Numbered from the stretch's first letter, positions 45,094 to 53,160 are shown. The stretch: DNA of 54,284 nt from Bacteroidales bacterium (GCA_017540505.1 JAFYAW010000036.1:1-54284); one strand, 5' to 3'. Numbers and translations are program-made. The notes: generated by a model not told the origin, from the letters alone.

Positions 45094-45111
45094 AGAGATT
45101 ATAGTTTAGAG
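45084..45111. repeat. Degenerate TWTAGAG heptamer tract over the uvrA stop
   Basis: Units TATAGAG, TAGAGAG, ATTATAG, TTTAGAG. The uvrA TAG stop (45091-45093) is inside it, as for the VTC gene. The next 70 nt are AT-rich with loosely repeated CAAATCA/AAAATCT words. Confidence 0.5.
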
Positions 45112-45183
45112 ATGTTAATTCAAAAATCTTAAATACAATTCACAAATCAAAAATAACAAATCACAACTTAAAAACACACATTT

Positions 45184-45426
45184 ATGAAAGCAACAGAAAT
45201 TTTGGCGTTTGCCGCAGGTGCTGCAGCTGCAGTAGGTGTAACCTTGTTGTTCACCACAGAAAAAGGTAAGGAAATCCGTACCAATGTCTCCAAGAGAATG
45301 ACCAAGGAGGAGATTGACCGCATCATCGAGAAACTGAAAAGCAAGAGATGTGCTGCTCCCACCGAGGAGGAAGTGGAGATGGACGACCTGTTGGATGACA
45401 TGGAGGAAGAAGACGTTCAAGCGTAA
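45184..45426 (+). CDS. YtxH-like small membrane-associated protein
   Basis: 80 aa. Short N-terminal hydrophobic stretch (ILAFAAGAAAAVGVTLLFT) followed by a charged helix (EKGKEIRTNVSKRMTKEEIDRIIEKLKSK), the YtxH layout, and an acidic tail. First of three small genes with 8-12 nt spacing or overlap; the set resembles enterobacterial yqjD-yqjE-yqjK, where the first protein is a membrane-anchored ribosome-associated stress protein. Homology to YqjD is an inference from layout. Confidence 0.8.
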   Translation: MKATEILAFAAGAAAAVGVTLLFTTEKGKEIRTNVSKRMTKEEIDRIIEKLKSKRCAAPTEEEVEMDDLLDDMEEEDVQA

Positions 45427-45437
45427 TTTCCCGCCGG

Positions 45438-45878
45438 ATGGATATCTTCAGTCTATTTTCCAAAGATTCGCCACGTAACGCTCGGACAATCAAGGATGTG
45501 AAGACCTACTTGTCCCAGCGTTACGATTTGCTCAAGCTCGAACTGCTGGAGAAGTCGTCGCAGTTGTTGTCGGTGATCTTGTCCATGCTGATAGTCGTGG
45601 TGTGTGCGTTGGCGGTGCTCATCTACCTCTCATCCGCGCTGATCAGTTGGCTTACGCTGGCCTTGAATGCCGGATGGGCCTACACCATCGTGTGCGCCCT
45701 GTTTGTGGTCATCATACTGGTGGTGCTCCACTATAAGGATATGTTATTCGTAAAACCCCTGATCCGGAAGTTCAGCCGTATCCTCTATGGCCGTTCCGAA
45801 AAGGGAACCTCGGAACCGGAAGAAGCGCAAACGCCGGTGGAGGTTATTTTTGACAAGGAAGGAGATGACCATGACTAA
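45438..45878 (+). CDS. Phage-holin-family (YqjE-like) membrane protein
   Basis: 146 aa. Amphipathic N-terminus (DVKTYLSQRYDLLKLELLEKSSQ), two membrane helices (about 52-78 and 82-100) and a basic then acidic cytosolic tail. This is the layout of the Actinobacteriophage_holin superfamily III / DUF1469 proteins, most of which are chromosomal and not phage lysis proteins. There are no phage genes nearby. Confidence 0.82.
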   Translation: MDIFSLFSKDSPRNARTIKDVKTYLSQRYDLLKLELLEKSSQLLSVILSMLIVVVCALAVLIYLSSALISWLTLALNAGWAYTIVCALFVVIILVVLHYKDMLFVKPLIRKFSRILYGRSEKGTSEPEEAQTPVEVIFDKEGDDHD

Positions 45879-46194
45879 TCGCACCAAATCGTCGCCTTAT
45901 CAGAATTTGGAGGAGATAGCCCTCCGTAAGGCGCAGCTGCGCAAGCAGATAACCAAACAGGAAAGTCGTCTCAGTCGCGACTTTGATGCCTATCAGGATG
46001 ATGTGGACACCTTGAAGCGGCTCTGGAACCGTGTCGTCAGCATCGCCACATTCCGCAAACGGAACGTGCCCGACAATGTGTCGTCAGGATTGTCCAAAAT
46101 CTCGGCCCTGTCCAACAAGCCGGGCCTTGTGACGGCCTTGTCCGTGGGGGCAAAGGTGGTGGGATGGCTTTGGAAAAGGAAACATAAGAGATAA
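45871..46194 (+). CDS. Small basic coiled-coil protein of the YtxH/holin trio
   Basis: 107 aa, Lys/Arg-rich. A helical region (LEEIALRKAQLRKQITKQES) is followed by a Ser/Lys-rich part and a basic C-terminus (WLWKRKHKR). No domain recognised; position and size match YqjK of the enterobacterial set. The ATG at 45871 is preceded by AAGGAG with 6-nt spacing, an unusually good ribosome-binding site for this phylum, so it was preferred to the ATG at 45865. It overlaps the holin gene by 8 nt. Confidence 0.7.
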   Translation: MTNRTKSSPYQNLEEIALRKAQLRKQITKQESRLSRDFDAYQDDVDTLKRLWNRVVSIATFRKRNVPDNVSSGLSKISALSNKPGLVTALSVGAKVVGWLWKRKHKR

Positions 46195-46228
46195 TTTTTT
46201 GATTTACAATAAAAAACAGTAGAAAGAC

Positions 46229-47305
46229 ATGGAAAAGATTTTAAGCAAAGTGAAACCCGGAGTGGTTTACGGAAAAGATTTACAGGAAATTTTCAGAATC
46301 GCGAAAGCCGGTAAGTTCGCCATGCCCGCCGTGAATGTGGTGGGAACGAACTCTGTGAACGCTGTGCTGGAAGCAGCCAAGACGGTCAACTCCCCGGTGA
46401 TGATCCAGTTCTCCAATGGAGGCGGTGTCTTCTTCGGCGGGAAGTCTTTGAGCAATGACGGTCAGGCGGCAGCCATCCGTGGCACGGTTTCCGGTGCCAT
46501 GCATGTGCACACGATGGCCGAGATGTACGGCGTGCCCGTGGTGCTCCACACCGACCATGCCGCCAAAAAACTCCTTCCCTGGATTGACGGCCTTTTGGAT
46601 GCTGGCGAGAAATATTATGCCCAATACGGCAAGCCGCTCTTCAGCTCCCACATGCTGGACCTTTCGGAAGAGCCTCTGAAAGAGAATATTGAGATTTGCA
46701 AAAAATATCTCACCCGCATGGCCAAGATCGAGATGACCCTCGAAATCGAGCTCGGCATCACCGGTGGCGAGGAGGATGGTGTGGACAACACAGGTATCGA
46801 TAGTGCCCGTCTCTACACCCAACCCGAGGATGTGGCATACGCCTATGAGGAGCTGAGCAAGATCAGCCCGAATTTCACCATCGCTGCCTCTTTCGGCAAC
46901 GTGCATGGCGTATATAAACCTGGCAACGTGAAACTCGAGCCCATCATCCTGCACAATTCCCAGAAATACATCCAGGAGAAATATGGTACGGCGGAGAATC
47001 CCGTCAATTTCGTGTTCCATGGCGGCTCCGGCTCCGAACCGGCCAAGATCAAGGAAGCCATCAGCTATGGCGTCGTCAAGATGAATATTGACACCGATAC
47101 GCAATGGGCATTCTGGGAAGGCGTCATGAACTACTATAAGAAGAATGAGGCTTATCTGCAGGGCCAGATCGGCAACCCCGAAGGCGAGGACAAGCCGAAC
47201 AAGAAGTATTATGACCCGCGTGTCTTCCTTCGTGAAGGCGAGAAGTCCATGGTGGAGCGCCTGAAGGTGGCCTTCCAGGACCTCAACTGCGTGGATCGTC
47301 TGTAA
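46229..47305 (+). CDS. fbaA: Class II fructose-bisphosphate aldolase
   Basis: 358 aa, matching the E. coli class IIA enzyme. Zinc-dependent cleavage of fructose 1,6-bisphosphate. Visible: LHTDHAAKK (zinc His and catalytic Asp), the LEIELGITGGEEDGVDN loop with ligands, NVHGVYKPGNVKL, VFHGGSGS (third His and phosphate loop) and KMNIDTDTQWAFW. Single gene. Confidence 0.96.
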   Translation: MEKILSKVKPGVVYGKDLQEIFRIAKAGKFAMPAVNVVGTNSVNAVLEAAKTVNSPVMIQFSNGGGVFFGGKSLSNDGQAAAIRGTVSGAMHVHTMAEMYGVPVVLHTDHAAKKLLPWIDGLLDAGEKYYAQYGKPLFSSHMLDLSEEPLKENIEICKKYLTRMAKIEMTLEIELGITGGEEDGVDNTGIDSARLYTQPEDVAYAYEELSKISPNFTIAASFGNVHGVYKPGNVKLEPIILHNSQKYIQEKYGTAENPVNFVFHGGSGSEPAKIKEAISYGVVKMNIDTDTQWAFWEGVMNYYKKNEAYLQGQIGNPEGEDKPNKKYYDPRVFLREGEKSMVERLKVAFQDLNCVDRL

Positions 47306-47343
47306 TACATATTATATATTGTTGCATTTTTAAAATCAAGAAT

Positions 47344-49500
47344 ATGAAAAGAGACTCTCTTAACGGGCTGTTTGCCATAGTGGTCGGCATCCTGTTCGTT
47401 TTTATGGCCGGCAGGATGTCGGCGCAATCGGTTACGGCGGAGGAGGCTACCAAGGTCTGCCAGCGTTTCCTGACCGAGAAGACCTCCCCGGAGGCGGCTG
47501 CCGCTCTGTCGGCAACCCTGCAGGAATCCGTCGCGGATGCGGACGGTATGGTCTATCTGTACCGTTTCGCACTGGTTCCGCACGGCTTTGTGCTGGTTTC
47601 CGCCTCCAAGTCCGTGATGCCGGTGCTGGCCTATTCGCTGGAAGATGACTATGAGGCGATACCGCCCGTTAAGAGTGCCTTTGCCGGCTATGCGTCGGAG
47701 ACCCGCCGCGTGGAGGCGGCCAAGGTGGGTGCGCTTCCGCGCGATGCCGCCGATTGGGACCGCTATCTGGCCGACGAGTTCGTGCCGAAGGTCTCCAAGA
47801 TACCCGTCCGCGGCCCCCTGCTCACGACCCGCTGGAACCAGAACATGTACTACAATACCTACTGCCCGTGGGATGTGGCGTCGGGTCCGTATTACGACTT
47901 CCGCGTGCCCAACGGCTGTACGGCCTTGGCCACGGCGCAGATTATGAACTACCATCGGCACCCCAGACAGGGACAGGGCGCTTCGATGTATGCGGCTCAG
48001 GGCTATGGGATGCAGAGCGTGAACTTTGCCCATCACACCTACAACTGGGATGCCATGTGCAATGAACCGCTTTCCTATGCCAATGAGATTGCTAAGCTCG
48101 CCTACCATGTGGGCGTCTCCATCAAGATGAATTACAATCCCACAGGATCCGGCGCTTATACGGAGACCGCCGCCAGACGTTTGTATGAGAACTTCTTTTA
48201 CGACCAGAGCATCACCAAGTATGTGCGGGATTCCTACCCGGGTGCGCTTGTCTCAGAATATATCAGTGTGCTGAAGAGTGAAATTGACCACCGCCGCCCA
48301 ATCCTCTATTCCGGACATCCCGATGATGGCTCGGGCGGACACGCATTCGTGTTGGACGACTATGATGACAACGACCGCTTCCATATCAATTGGGGGTGGG
48401 GTGGAGGCTCCAATGCCTATTTTGCTATGGATAACTTCACCGTAGGCGGCAGCAGCTTCAATAGTGGCTGCATAGCCATCACGAACATTTTCCCGTCAGG
48501 GGCTATCACGCCCAGCACTTGTGTGCAACGCCAGCGCAATACGGCCACCTTCGGCTATGTGTCCGATGGTTCCCAGACGGCAAGACCTTACCAGCCGAAT
48601 CCCGACTGCTCTTGGATTGTGGCCGCGCCCGGAGCCAACAGCTACACGTTCTCCTTCGACCGTCTCGACCTGAAACCGAATGTGGACTATGTGACGATCT
48701 ACAACGGTCCGGAAGTCTCCTCCGGCGTGAAAGTCTCCCTTACCGGCAATCAGGTGCCCACCGCCACTTATACGGTGAATGCCGACAGCGTGCTGATTAC
48801 GTTCACCACAACGGGCAATGAGACAACGAATACGGATTATTATGGTTTCCTGATCAGTTATAAGAGCCAGCTGGGTGAATTCACGCCCTGCGATTTCATA
48901 ACCAATGTGACAGATTGGCATACGATTCTTTCCGATGGTACGGCGGTGGGCAAGGATTACTCGCCCGAAACCAATTGCACCTGGAATGTGTCCATAAATT
49001 ACATCAGCGGCTATGCTTTCGCGTTCCCGAAATTCGACCTCGGCAGCGGTGATTTTGTGGATGTGTATGACAATACCACCAACCCGCCCACTTTCTATAA
49101 ACGTTTCGATAACAATAACCTGCCGTCGGGCACATACAATGTCACTTTCCCGAAGATGCGTGTTGTTTTTGTGGCCGACAACTGGGATCAGAGCGACGGC
49201 TTTAATTTTGAGTATTACGCTATCGCTGGCGTGGATGATGAGCACGGCGTGCGTGATGCGCAGGTGTATCCAAATCCCGCTGCTGACTATCTCAACATCT
49301 CCTTCACTCTGGACGAGTCCACTACGGTGGATGTGAGACTTATGGATGCGTCGGGAAAGGTCGTCTCCTCGAAGTCACTGCCCTCCACGGTCGGGTACAA
49401 CCAGCATAGAATGGATGTGTCGCAGCTGTCGCAGGGTTTCTATCTCATGGAAATCGCCACGCCGAAAGGCCGCCTGATCCGTAAGGTGATGGTGCAATAA
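47344..49500 (+). CDS. C10-family cysteine protease with CUB-like domains and T9SS tail
   Basis: 718 aa. Signal peptide (to about residue 28), an inhibitory propeptide (29-155), and a streptopain-type domain with catalytic Cys192 (PNGCTALATAQIM) and His333 (GGHAFVLDDYD), plus the FHINWGWGGGSNAYF segment. CUB-like domains follow at about 390-515 and 516-630 (Cys-rich ends, YNGPEVSSGVKV). The C-terminus from about 637 (AQVYPNPAADYLNISF) is a T9SS sorting domain. Family members include Streptococcus SpeB and Porphyromonas PrtT. Probably a secreted peptide-scavenging enzyme. Confidence 0.92.
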   Translation: MKRDSLNGLFAIVVGILFVFMAGRMSAQSVTAEEATKVCQRFLTEKTSPEAAAALSATLQESVADADGMVYLYRFALVPHGFVLVSASKSVMPVLAYSLEDDYEAIPPVKSAFAGYASETRRVEAAKVGALPRDAADWDRYLADEFVPKVSKIPVRGPLLTTRWNQNMYYNTYCPWDVASGPYYDFRVPNGCTALATAQIMNYHRHPRQGQGASMYAAQGYGMQSVNFAHHTYNWDAMCNEPLSYANEIAKLAYHVGVSIKMNYNPTGSGAYTETAARRLYENFFYDQSITKYVRDSYPGALVSEYISVLKSEIDHRRPILYSGHPDDGSGGHAFVLDDYDDNDRFHINWGWGGGSNAYFAMDNFTVGGSSFNSGCIAITNIFPSGAITPSTCVQRQRNTATFGYVSDGSQTARPYQPNPDCSWIVAAPGANSYTFSFDRLDLKPNVDYVTIYNGPEVSSGVKVSLTGNQVPTATYTVNADSVLITFTTTGNETTNTDYYGFLISYKSQLGEFTPCDFITNVTDWHTILSDGTAVGKDYSPETNCTWNVSINYISGYAFAFPKFDLGSGDFVDVYDNTTNPPTFYKRFDNNNLPSGTYNVTFPKMRVVFVADNWDQSDGFNFEYYAIAGVDDEHGVRDAQVYPNPAADYLNISFTLDESTTVDVRLMDASGKVVSSKSLPSTVGYNQHRMDVSQLSQGFYLMEIATPKGRLIRKVMVQ

Positions 49501-49551
49501 TAGTGATGGCGCTTTTTAGATTTGGAAAGACATAAGATCAAAAAAATAGTG

Positions 49552-49559
49552 TATATTTG
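49552..49559 (+). promoter_or_regulatory. -7 box TATATTTG for the M13 peptidase gene
   Basis: Exact TAnnTTTG; TTTG at 49521-49524 could serve as -33 but with a long 27-nt spacer. The ATG follows 59 nt later. Confidence 0.5.
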
Positions 49560-49561
49560 CG

Positions 49562-49587
49562 CTCCCCTTGAAAGAGGGGAGTTTTTT
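49562..49587 (+). terminator. Terminator-shaped hairpin at the 5' end of the M13 peptidase leader
   Basis: CTCCCCT (49562-49568) pairs with AGGGGAG (49575-49581), followed by six T (49582-49587). It starts 2 nt after the -7 box, so it lies at the very start of the transcript. It may be the end of read-through from the C10 protease gene or a 5' stabiliser/attenuator. Confidence 0.55.
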
Positions 49588-49618
49588 ATTTTAAAACATT
49601 GATAATTAATAAGATTCT

Positions 49619-51679
49619 ATGAAAAAAAGTTGCCTTTTGACGCTGTCTCTTGCGGCTTTGTTTGTCGTTTTTTCAAGTTCTGCCCCTATGACCACCAAAG
49701 TGAAACCCAAAAAAGTCAAATCCGGTATCGTGGCTTCCAATCTGGACAATTCCGTGAAGCCCACTGTTGATTTCTACCAATATGCCTGCGGCGGATGGAT
49801 GAAGCTCAATCCGCTGGGCAATGAGTATTCCCGTTTCGGCAGCTTCGATGTGCTGGCTGAAAACAACCAGAAACAGCTTAAGGATCTGGTGCTGAAGCTC
49901 GCTTCGCAGAAAAATGCCGTCGGTACGGTGGAACAGAAGGTGGGTGATCTCTATAAGATTGGTATGGACACTGTGCAGTTGGAGAAACAGGGTGCCCAGC
50001 CCATACAAGGTGAATTGAAAGATATTGCCGCTCTGAATCGTGAGGGCATCACCAAAAAGCTGGCCTTGATGTCGTTGGAAGGTTTGAATCCTTTCTTCGG
50101 TCTTTTCGGCTCCTCCGATCCCGACAATAGCGATATGACCATCGCTTACCTCTGGCAGACGGGCCTCGGCATTGGCGACCGCGACTATTATTTGGATGCA
50201 GACCAGCAGCATATTCGCGACGAATATGTAAACCTTATGGCCAAGATGTTCCGGATTTCGGGTTATAGCCAGTTGGCCAACTGCCAGGGTCGCGAGAAAA
50301 TGCTCGCCAAACGCGTTTTGGCATTGGAAACTATGATGGCCAACTGCTTTGTGGACAAGATTACGCTCCGTGATCCGTATCAGACCATCCACAAATGTAC
50401 GCCGCTGGATTTCCAGAATATGATTCCCGCCATTGATGTCAATGAATATCTGCAAACTTTGAATCTTAAGAATATTGACACGCTGAATGTGGCCCAGCCC
50501 ACCTATTTCGCTGGATTGAACAACATCCTTTCGGTGGTTGATATGGAGGTGATACGTGCCTATCTGGCATGGAATGTCATCAACGCTGCGGCTCCGTATC
50601 TGAGCGACGATTTCGTGAATGCCGATTTCGAGTTTTACGGTAAGGTGCTCTCCGGCAAGCAGGAGAACAAACCCCGTTGGAAACGTGTGATTGGCACCGT
50701 GGATGGCTGCTTGGGTGAGGCTCTCGGCCAGATGTACGTGAAGAGCTATTTCCCGGCAGAGGCCAAGGCTCGCATGGAACAGCTGGTGAAGAACCTGCAG
50801 TGGGCTCTCGGCGAGCGCATCAAGGCTTCCACTTGGATGACCGATGTGACCAAAAGGAACGCTTTGGACAAGCTGGCTGCTTTCCGTGTGAAGATAGGCT
50901 ATCCGGACAAATGGAGAGACTACAGTGCCCTCAACATCACGAACGACAGCTATTATGCCAATGTGGTGCGTGCGCGCCGCTTCGAGAGTGCGTATCATCT
51001 GTCCAAAATCGGCAAGCCCGTCGATAAGGATGAGTGGCAGATGACCCCGCAGACGGTCAACGCTTATTATGAGCCGAATACCAACGAGATATGCTTCCCG
51101 GCAGGCATCTTGCAACCGCCCTTCTTCGACATGAACGCCGATGATGCGGCCAACTACGGTGCTATCGGTGTGGTGATTGGCCACGAGATGACGCACGGCT
51201 TCGACGATCAGGGCCGCAACTACGACCTGCACGGCAATCTCACCGATTGGTGGACGGAGCAGGATGCGGAGACCTTCAAATCGCGCGCCCAGCTGATTGT
51301 GGACCATTTCAATGCCATTGAGGTGGCCCCCGGCGTGTTCGGCAACGGCTCCTTTACGTTGGGTGAGAATATCGCCGACAACGGTGGTCTGAACGTCTCC
51401 TATACGGCATTCCAGAAGGCCAAGGCCGACGGTGCCGTGAAGGGCGATATGGACGGATTCACGCCCGAACAGCGCTTCTTCTTAGCGTATGCTGCCGTGT
51501 GGGCCGCCAACATCCGCCCGGAGGAGATTCTCCGTCGCACCAAAGAGGATCCCCATTCCCTCGGACGCTGGCGCGTGAACGGCACGCTGCCCCATATCGA
51601 CGCTTTCTATAAAGCTTTCAATATCCAGCCGGGCGATCCCATGTTCCTGGATCCTGCGAAACGGGCCAGAATCTGGTAG
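49619..51679 (+). CDS. pepO: M13-family zinc metallopeptidase (neprilysin/PepO-like)
   Basis: 686 aa. Signal peptide without lipobox Cys (LLTLSLAALFVVFSSSAPM). The N-terminal M13 domain has DFYQYACGGWM; the catalytic half has HEMTH at residues 522-526 (GHEMTHGFDDQGRNYD), the third ligand Glu about 583 (GENIADNGGL), and NPxxF-like NAYYEPNTNEICFPAG. It cleaves oligopeptides in the periplasm or outside. Together with the neighbouring C10 protease it fits a peptide-using lifestyle. Confidence 0.94.
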   Translation: MKKSCLLTLSLAALFVVFSSSAPMTTKVKPKKVKSGIVASNLDNSVKPTVDFYQYACGGWMKLNPLGNEYSRFGSFDVLAENNQKQLKDLVLKLASQKNAVGTVEQKVGDLYKIGMDTVQLEKQGAQPIQGELKDIAALNREGITKKLALMSLEGLNPFFGLFGSSDPDNSDMTIAYLWQTGLGIGDRDYYLDADQQHIRDEYVNLMAKMFRISGYSQLANCQGREKMLAKRVLALETMMANCFVDKITLRDPYQTIHKCTPLDFQNMIPAIDVNEYLQTLNLKNIDTLNVAQPTYFAGLNNILSVVDMEVIRAYLAWNVINAAAPYLSDDFVNADFEFYGKVLSGKQENKPRWKRVIGTVDGCLGEALGQMYVKSYFPAEAKARMEQLVKNLQWALGERIKASTWMTDVTKRNALDKLAAFRVKIGYPDKWRDYSALNITNDSYYANVVRARRFESAYHLSKIGKPVDKDEWQMTPQTVNAYYEPNTNEICFPAGILQPPFFDMNADDAANYGAIGVVIGHEMTHGFDDQGRNYDLHGNLTDWWTEQDAETFKSRAQLIVDHFNAIEVAPGVFGNGSFTLGENIADNGGLNVSYTAFQKAKADGAVKGDMDGFTPEQRFFLAYAAVWAANIRPEEILRRTKEDPHSLGRWRVNGTLPHIDAFYKAFNIQPGDPMFLDPAKRARIW

Positions 51680-51684
51680 GAATT

Positions 51685-51747
51685 GGGCCATTGGCCATTA
51701 GCTATTAGCTTTGACTACTCACTAATCACTAATCACTATTTACTATT
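51685..51747. repeat. Heptamer tract (9 units) after the M13 peptidase stop
   Basis: Units GGCCATT x2, AGCTATT, AGCTTTG, ACTACTC, ACTAATC x2, ACTATTT x2. The unit sequence drifts along the tract, but neighbouring units are pairwise alike. It begins 5 nt after the stop codon. Confidence 0.8.
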
Positions 51748-51786
51748 TACCGAACTTTACAAACCGTTATAAATTTTAAAAACTTT

Positions 51787-52740
51787 ATGACAAACAGCAA
51801 ACTCGCCGTTATTGCCTTTGGCGGCAATGCTTTATTGAAAAGCCATCAAAAAGGCACCTATCGTGAACAGATAGAGAATGTTACGGAAACTTGCAGATGC
51901 CTGGTCCCGATGTTGAAGGCGGGTTACCGCATGGTAATCGGGCATGGCAACGGCCCGCAGGTGGGCAATGTCATGCTGCAACACAAGGCTGGCAAGGAGA
52001 CTTTTGAGGTGGAGGACATGCCTTTGAATTTCTGTGTGGCGGAGACGCAGGGCTCCATCGGAGCTCTGATAGAGGAGGGATTCCGGCGTATCTTCGCTGA
52101 GGAGGGCTGGGACCGCGATACGGTGACGCTGCTCACTCATGTGGAGGTGGACGGCAACGACCCCCTGTTCCAGAATCCTACCAAACCTGTTGGCCCGTAT
52201 GTCACGAAAGAGGAGGCGGAAGCCTATCAGGCAGAGACCGGCGATGTGTATCGCGAGGACCCCAAGGGCAATGGTTGGCGCAAGGTGGTGGCTTCCCCGA
52301 AGCCCATCCGCATCCAGAACATCAAGTTAGTGCGCCAGCTGGCCGACCAGGGCATCATCGTCATCACGGTGGGTGGTGGCGGCATTCCTGTGGCCATGAA
52401 GGACGGCTATCTGAAAGGCGTGCAGGCAGTCATTGACAAGGACCTTGCCTCTGCCATCACGGCCGTGGAAATCAACGCCGACGAGTTCTACATCCTTACC
52501 GATGTGCCGAAAGTGTATATCAATTTCCGCAAGCCGGGTGAGAAGGCGTTGGATACCATCACGATATCCGAAGCCAAGCAATATCTGGCCGAGGGACAGT
52601 TCACGGAAGGCTCGATGGCCCCCAAGGTGCGTGCGGCCATCATGTTCGTGGAAAAGACGGGACATCCCTGCATCATCACGGAAGCGGGCCGCCTTGGCGA
52701 CGACACTTGCGGCACGCGCATTGTGGCGGACGGCGAATAA
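51787..52740 (+). CDS. arcC: Carbamate kinase
   Basis: 317 aa. Transfers phosphate between carbamoyl phosphate and ADP, giving ATP in arginine or purine/allantoin breakdown. Family motifs: AFGGNALL near the N-terminus, VIGHGNGPQVGNV, GSIGALIEE, VGGGGIPV and the AITAVEINADEFYILTDV segment. Adjacent arcA (deiminase) and arcB (carbamoyltransferase) genes are absent, so the source of carbamoyl phosphate is not shown here. Followed by a strong terminator. Confidence 0.95.
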   Translation: MTNSKLAVIAFGGNALLKSHQKGTYREQIENVTETCRCLVPMLKAGYRMVIGHGNGPQVGNVMLQHKAGKETFEVEDMPLNFCVAETQGSIGALIEEGFRRIFAEEGWDRDTVTLLTHVEVDGNDPLFQNPTKPVGPYVTKEEAEAYQAETGDVYREDPKGNGWRKVVASPKPIRIQNIKLVRQLADQGIIVITVGGGGIPVAMKDGYLKGVQAVIDKDLASAITAVEINADEFYILTDVPKVYINFRKPGEKALDTITISEAKQYLAEGQFTEGSMAPKVRAAIMFVEKTGHPCIITEAGRLGDDTCGTRIVADGE

Positions 52741-52764
52741 ACGCAATAGCAAATAATTTACAAA

Positions 52765-52794
52765 AAAAAAGGGAAGGGGATCCTTCCCTTTTTT
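52765..52794. terminator. Intrinsic terminator of arcC (bidirectional)
   Basis: AAAAAAGGGAAGG pairs with CCTTCCCTTTTTT around GGAT, giving a GC core with an A tract on one side and a T tract on the other, so it could stop transcription from either direction. Confidence 0.85.
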
Positions 52795-52824
52795 GTTTGG
52801 CGAAAGAGGTCTATTCATAAAAAG

Positions 52825-53083
52825 CAATGATATAGAAGTTGACCCAAGAAGATTATGGCGACATTTTTCCATTGTTAATAATGCTTGTGGCACCTTGGTG
52901 CCGCACGAAGTCAACTCCCCTTCTGCAACAGAAGGGGAGTTTTAAGATGCCCGCACGGATGTGCGGACAATGGATCGTTGCTGACACCCGCTCAATCATA
53001 GGTGAAGAACAAATCATTCAGCTATGATAATTGACATCCTGCGATGCCATAAGGATAATGATAGGTCAACTTCTATGTCATTG
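52825..53083. mobile_element. MITE-like element with 20-bp terminal inverted repeats
   Basis: The left end CAATGATATAGAAGTTGACC (52825-52844) and the right end GGTCAACTTCTATGTCATTG (53064-53083) are inverted copies with one mismatch. Inside are three hairpins: GGCACC/GGTGCC (52889-52902), a 13-bp perfect stem AACTCCCCTTCTG/CAGAAGGGGAGTT with loop CAA (52913-52941), and CCGCAC/GTGCGG (52951-52966). No coding frame and no clear target-site duplication. It could be a non-autonomous transposable element or a structured RNA locus. Confidence 0.5.
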
Positions 53084-53086
53084 TTT

Positions 53087-53120
53087 AAAAAAAACGGGCA
53101 CCGTTTTTAGCGGCACCCGT
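53087..53120 (-). terminator. Intrinsic terminator of dnaK
   Basis: On the minus strand ACGGGTGCCG pairs with CGGTGCCCGT (two G-U pairs) around a 7-nt loop and is followed by a run of seven T before TTAAAC. It lies about 50 nt after the dnaK stop. Confidence 0.75.
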
Positions 53121-53130
53121 TGGGGTGTTT

Positions 53131-53160
53131 TGTATAGACGCGATTCATGGCGTCTATACA
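53131..53160. repeat. Palindromic element (TGTATAGACGC arms) after dnaK
   Basis: Perfect 11-bp arms TGTATAGACGC and GCGTCTATACA flank GATTCATG. Arms and loop resemble the palindrome at 8543-8570 (GTAGAGACGC arms). It lies 9 nt beyond the dnaK stop. Confidence 0.8.

Noticed and set aside
45438-45878. Holin gene as evidence for a prophage
   Set aside because: The protein is of the chromosomal YqjE/DUF1469 type, and no phage structural, lysis or integrase genes surround it.
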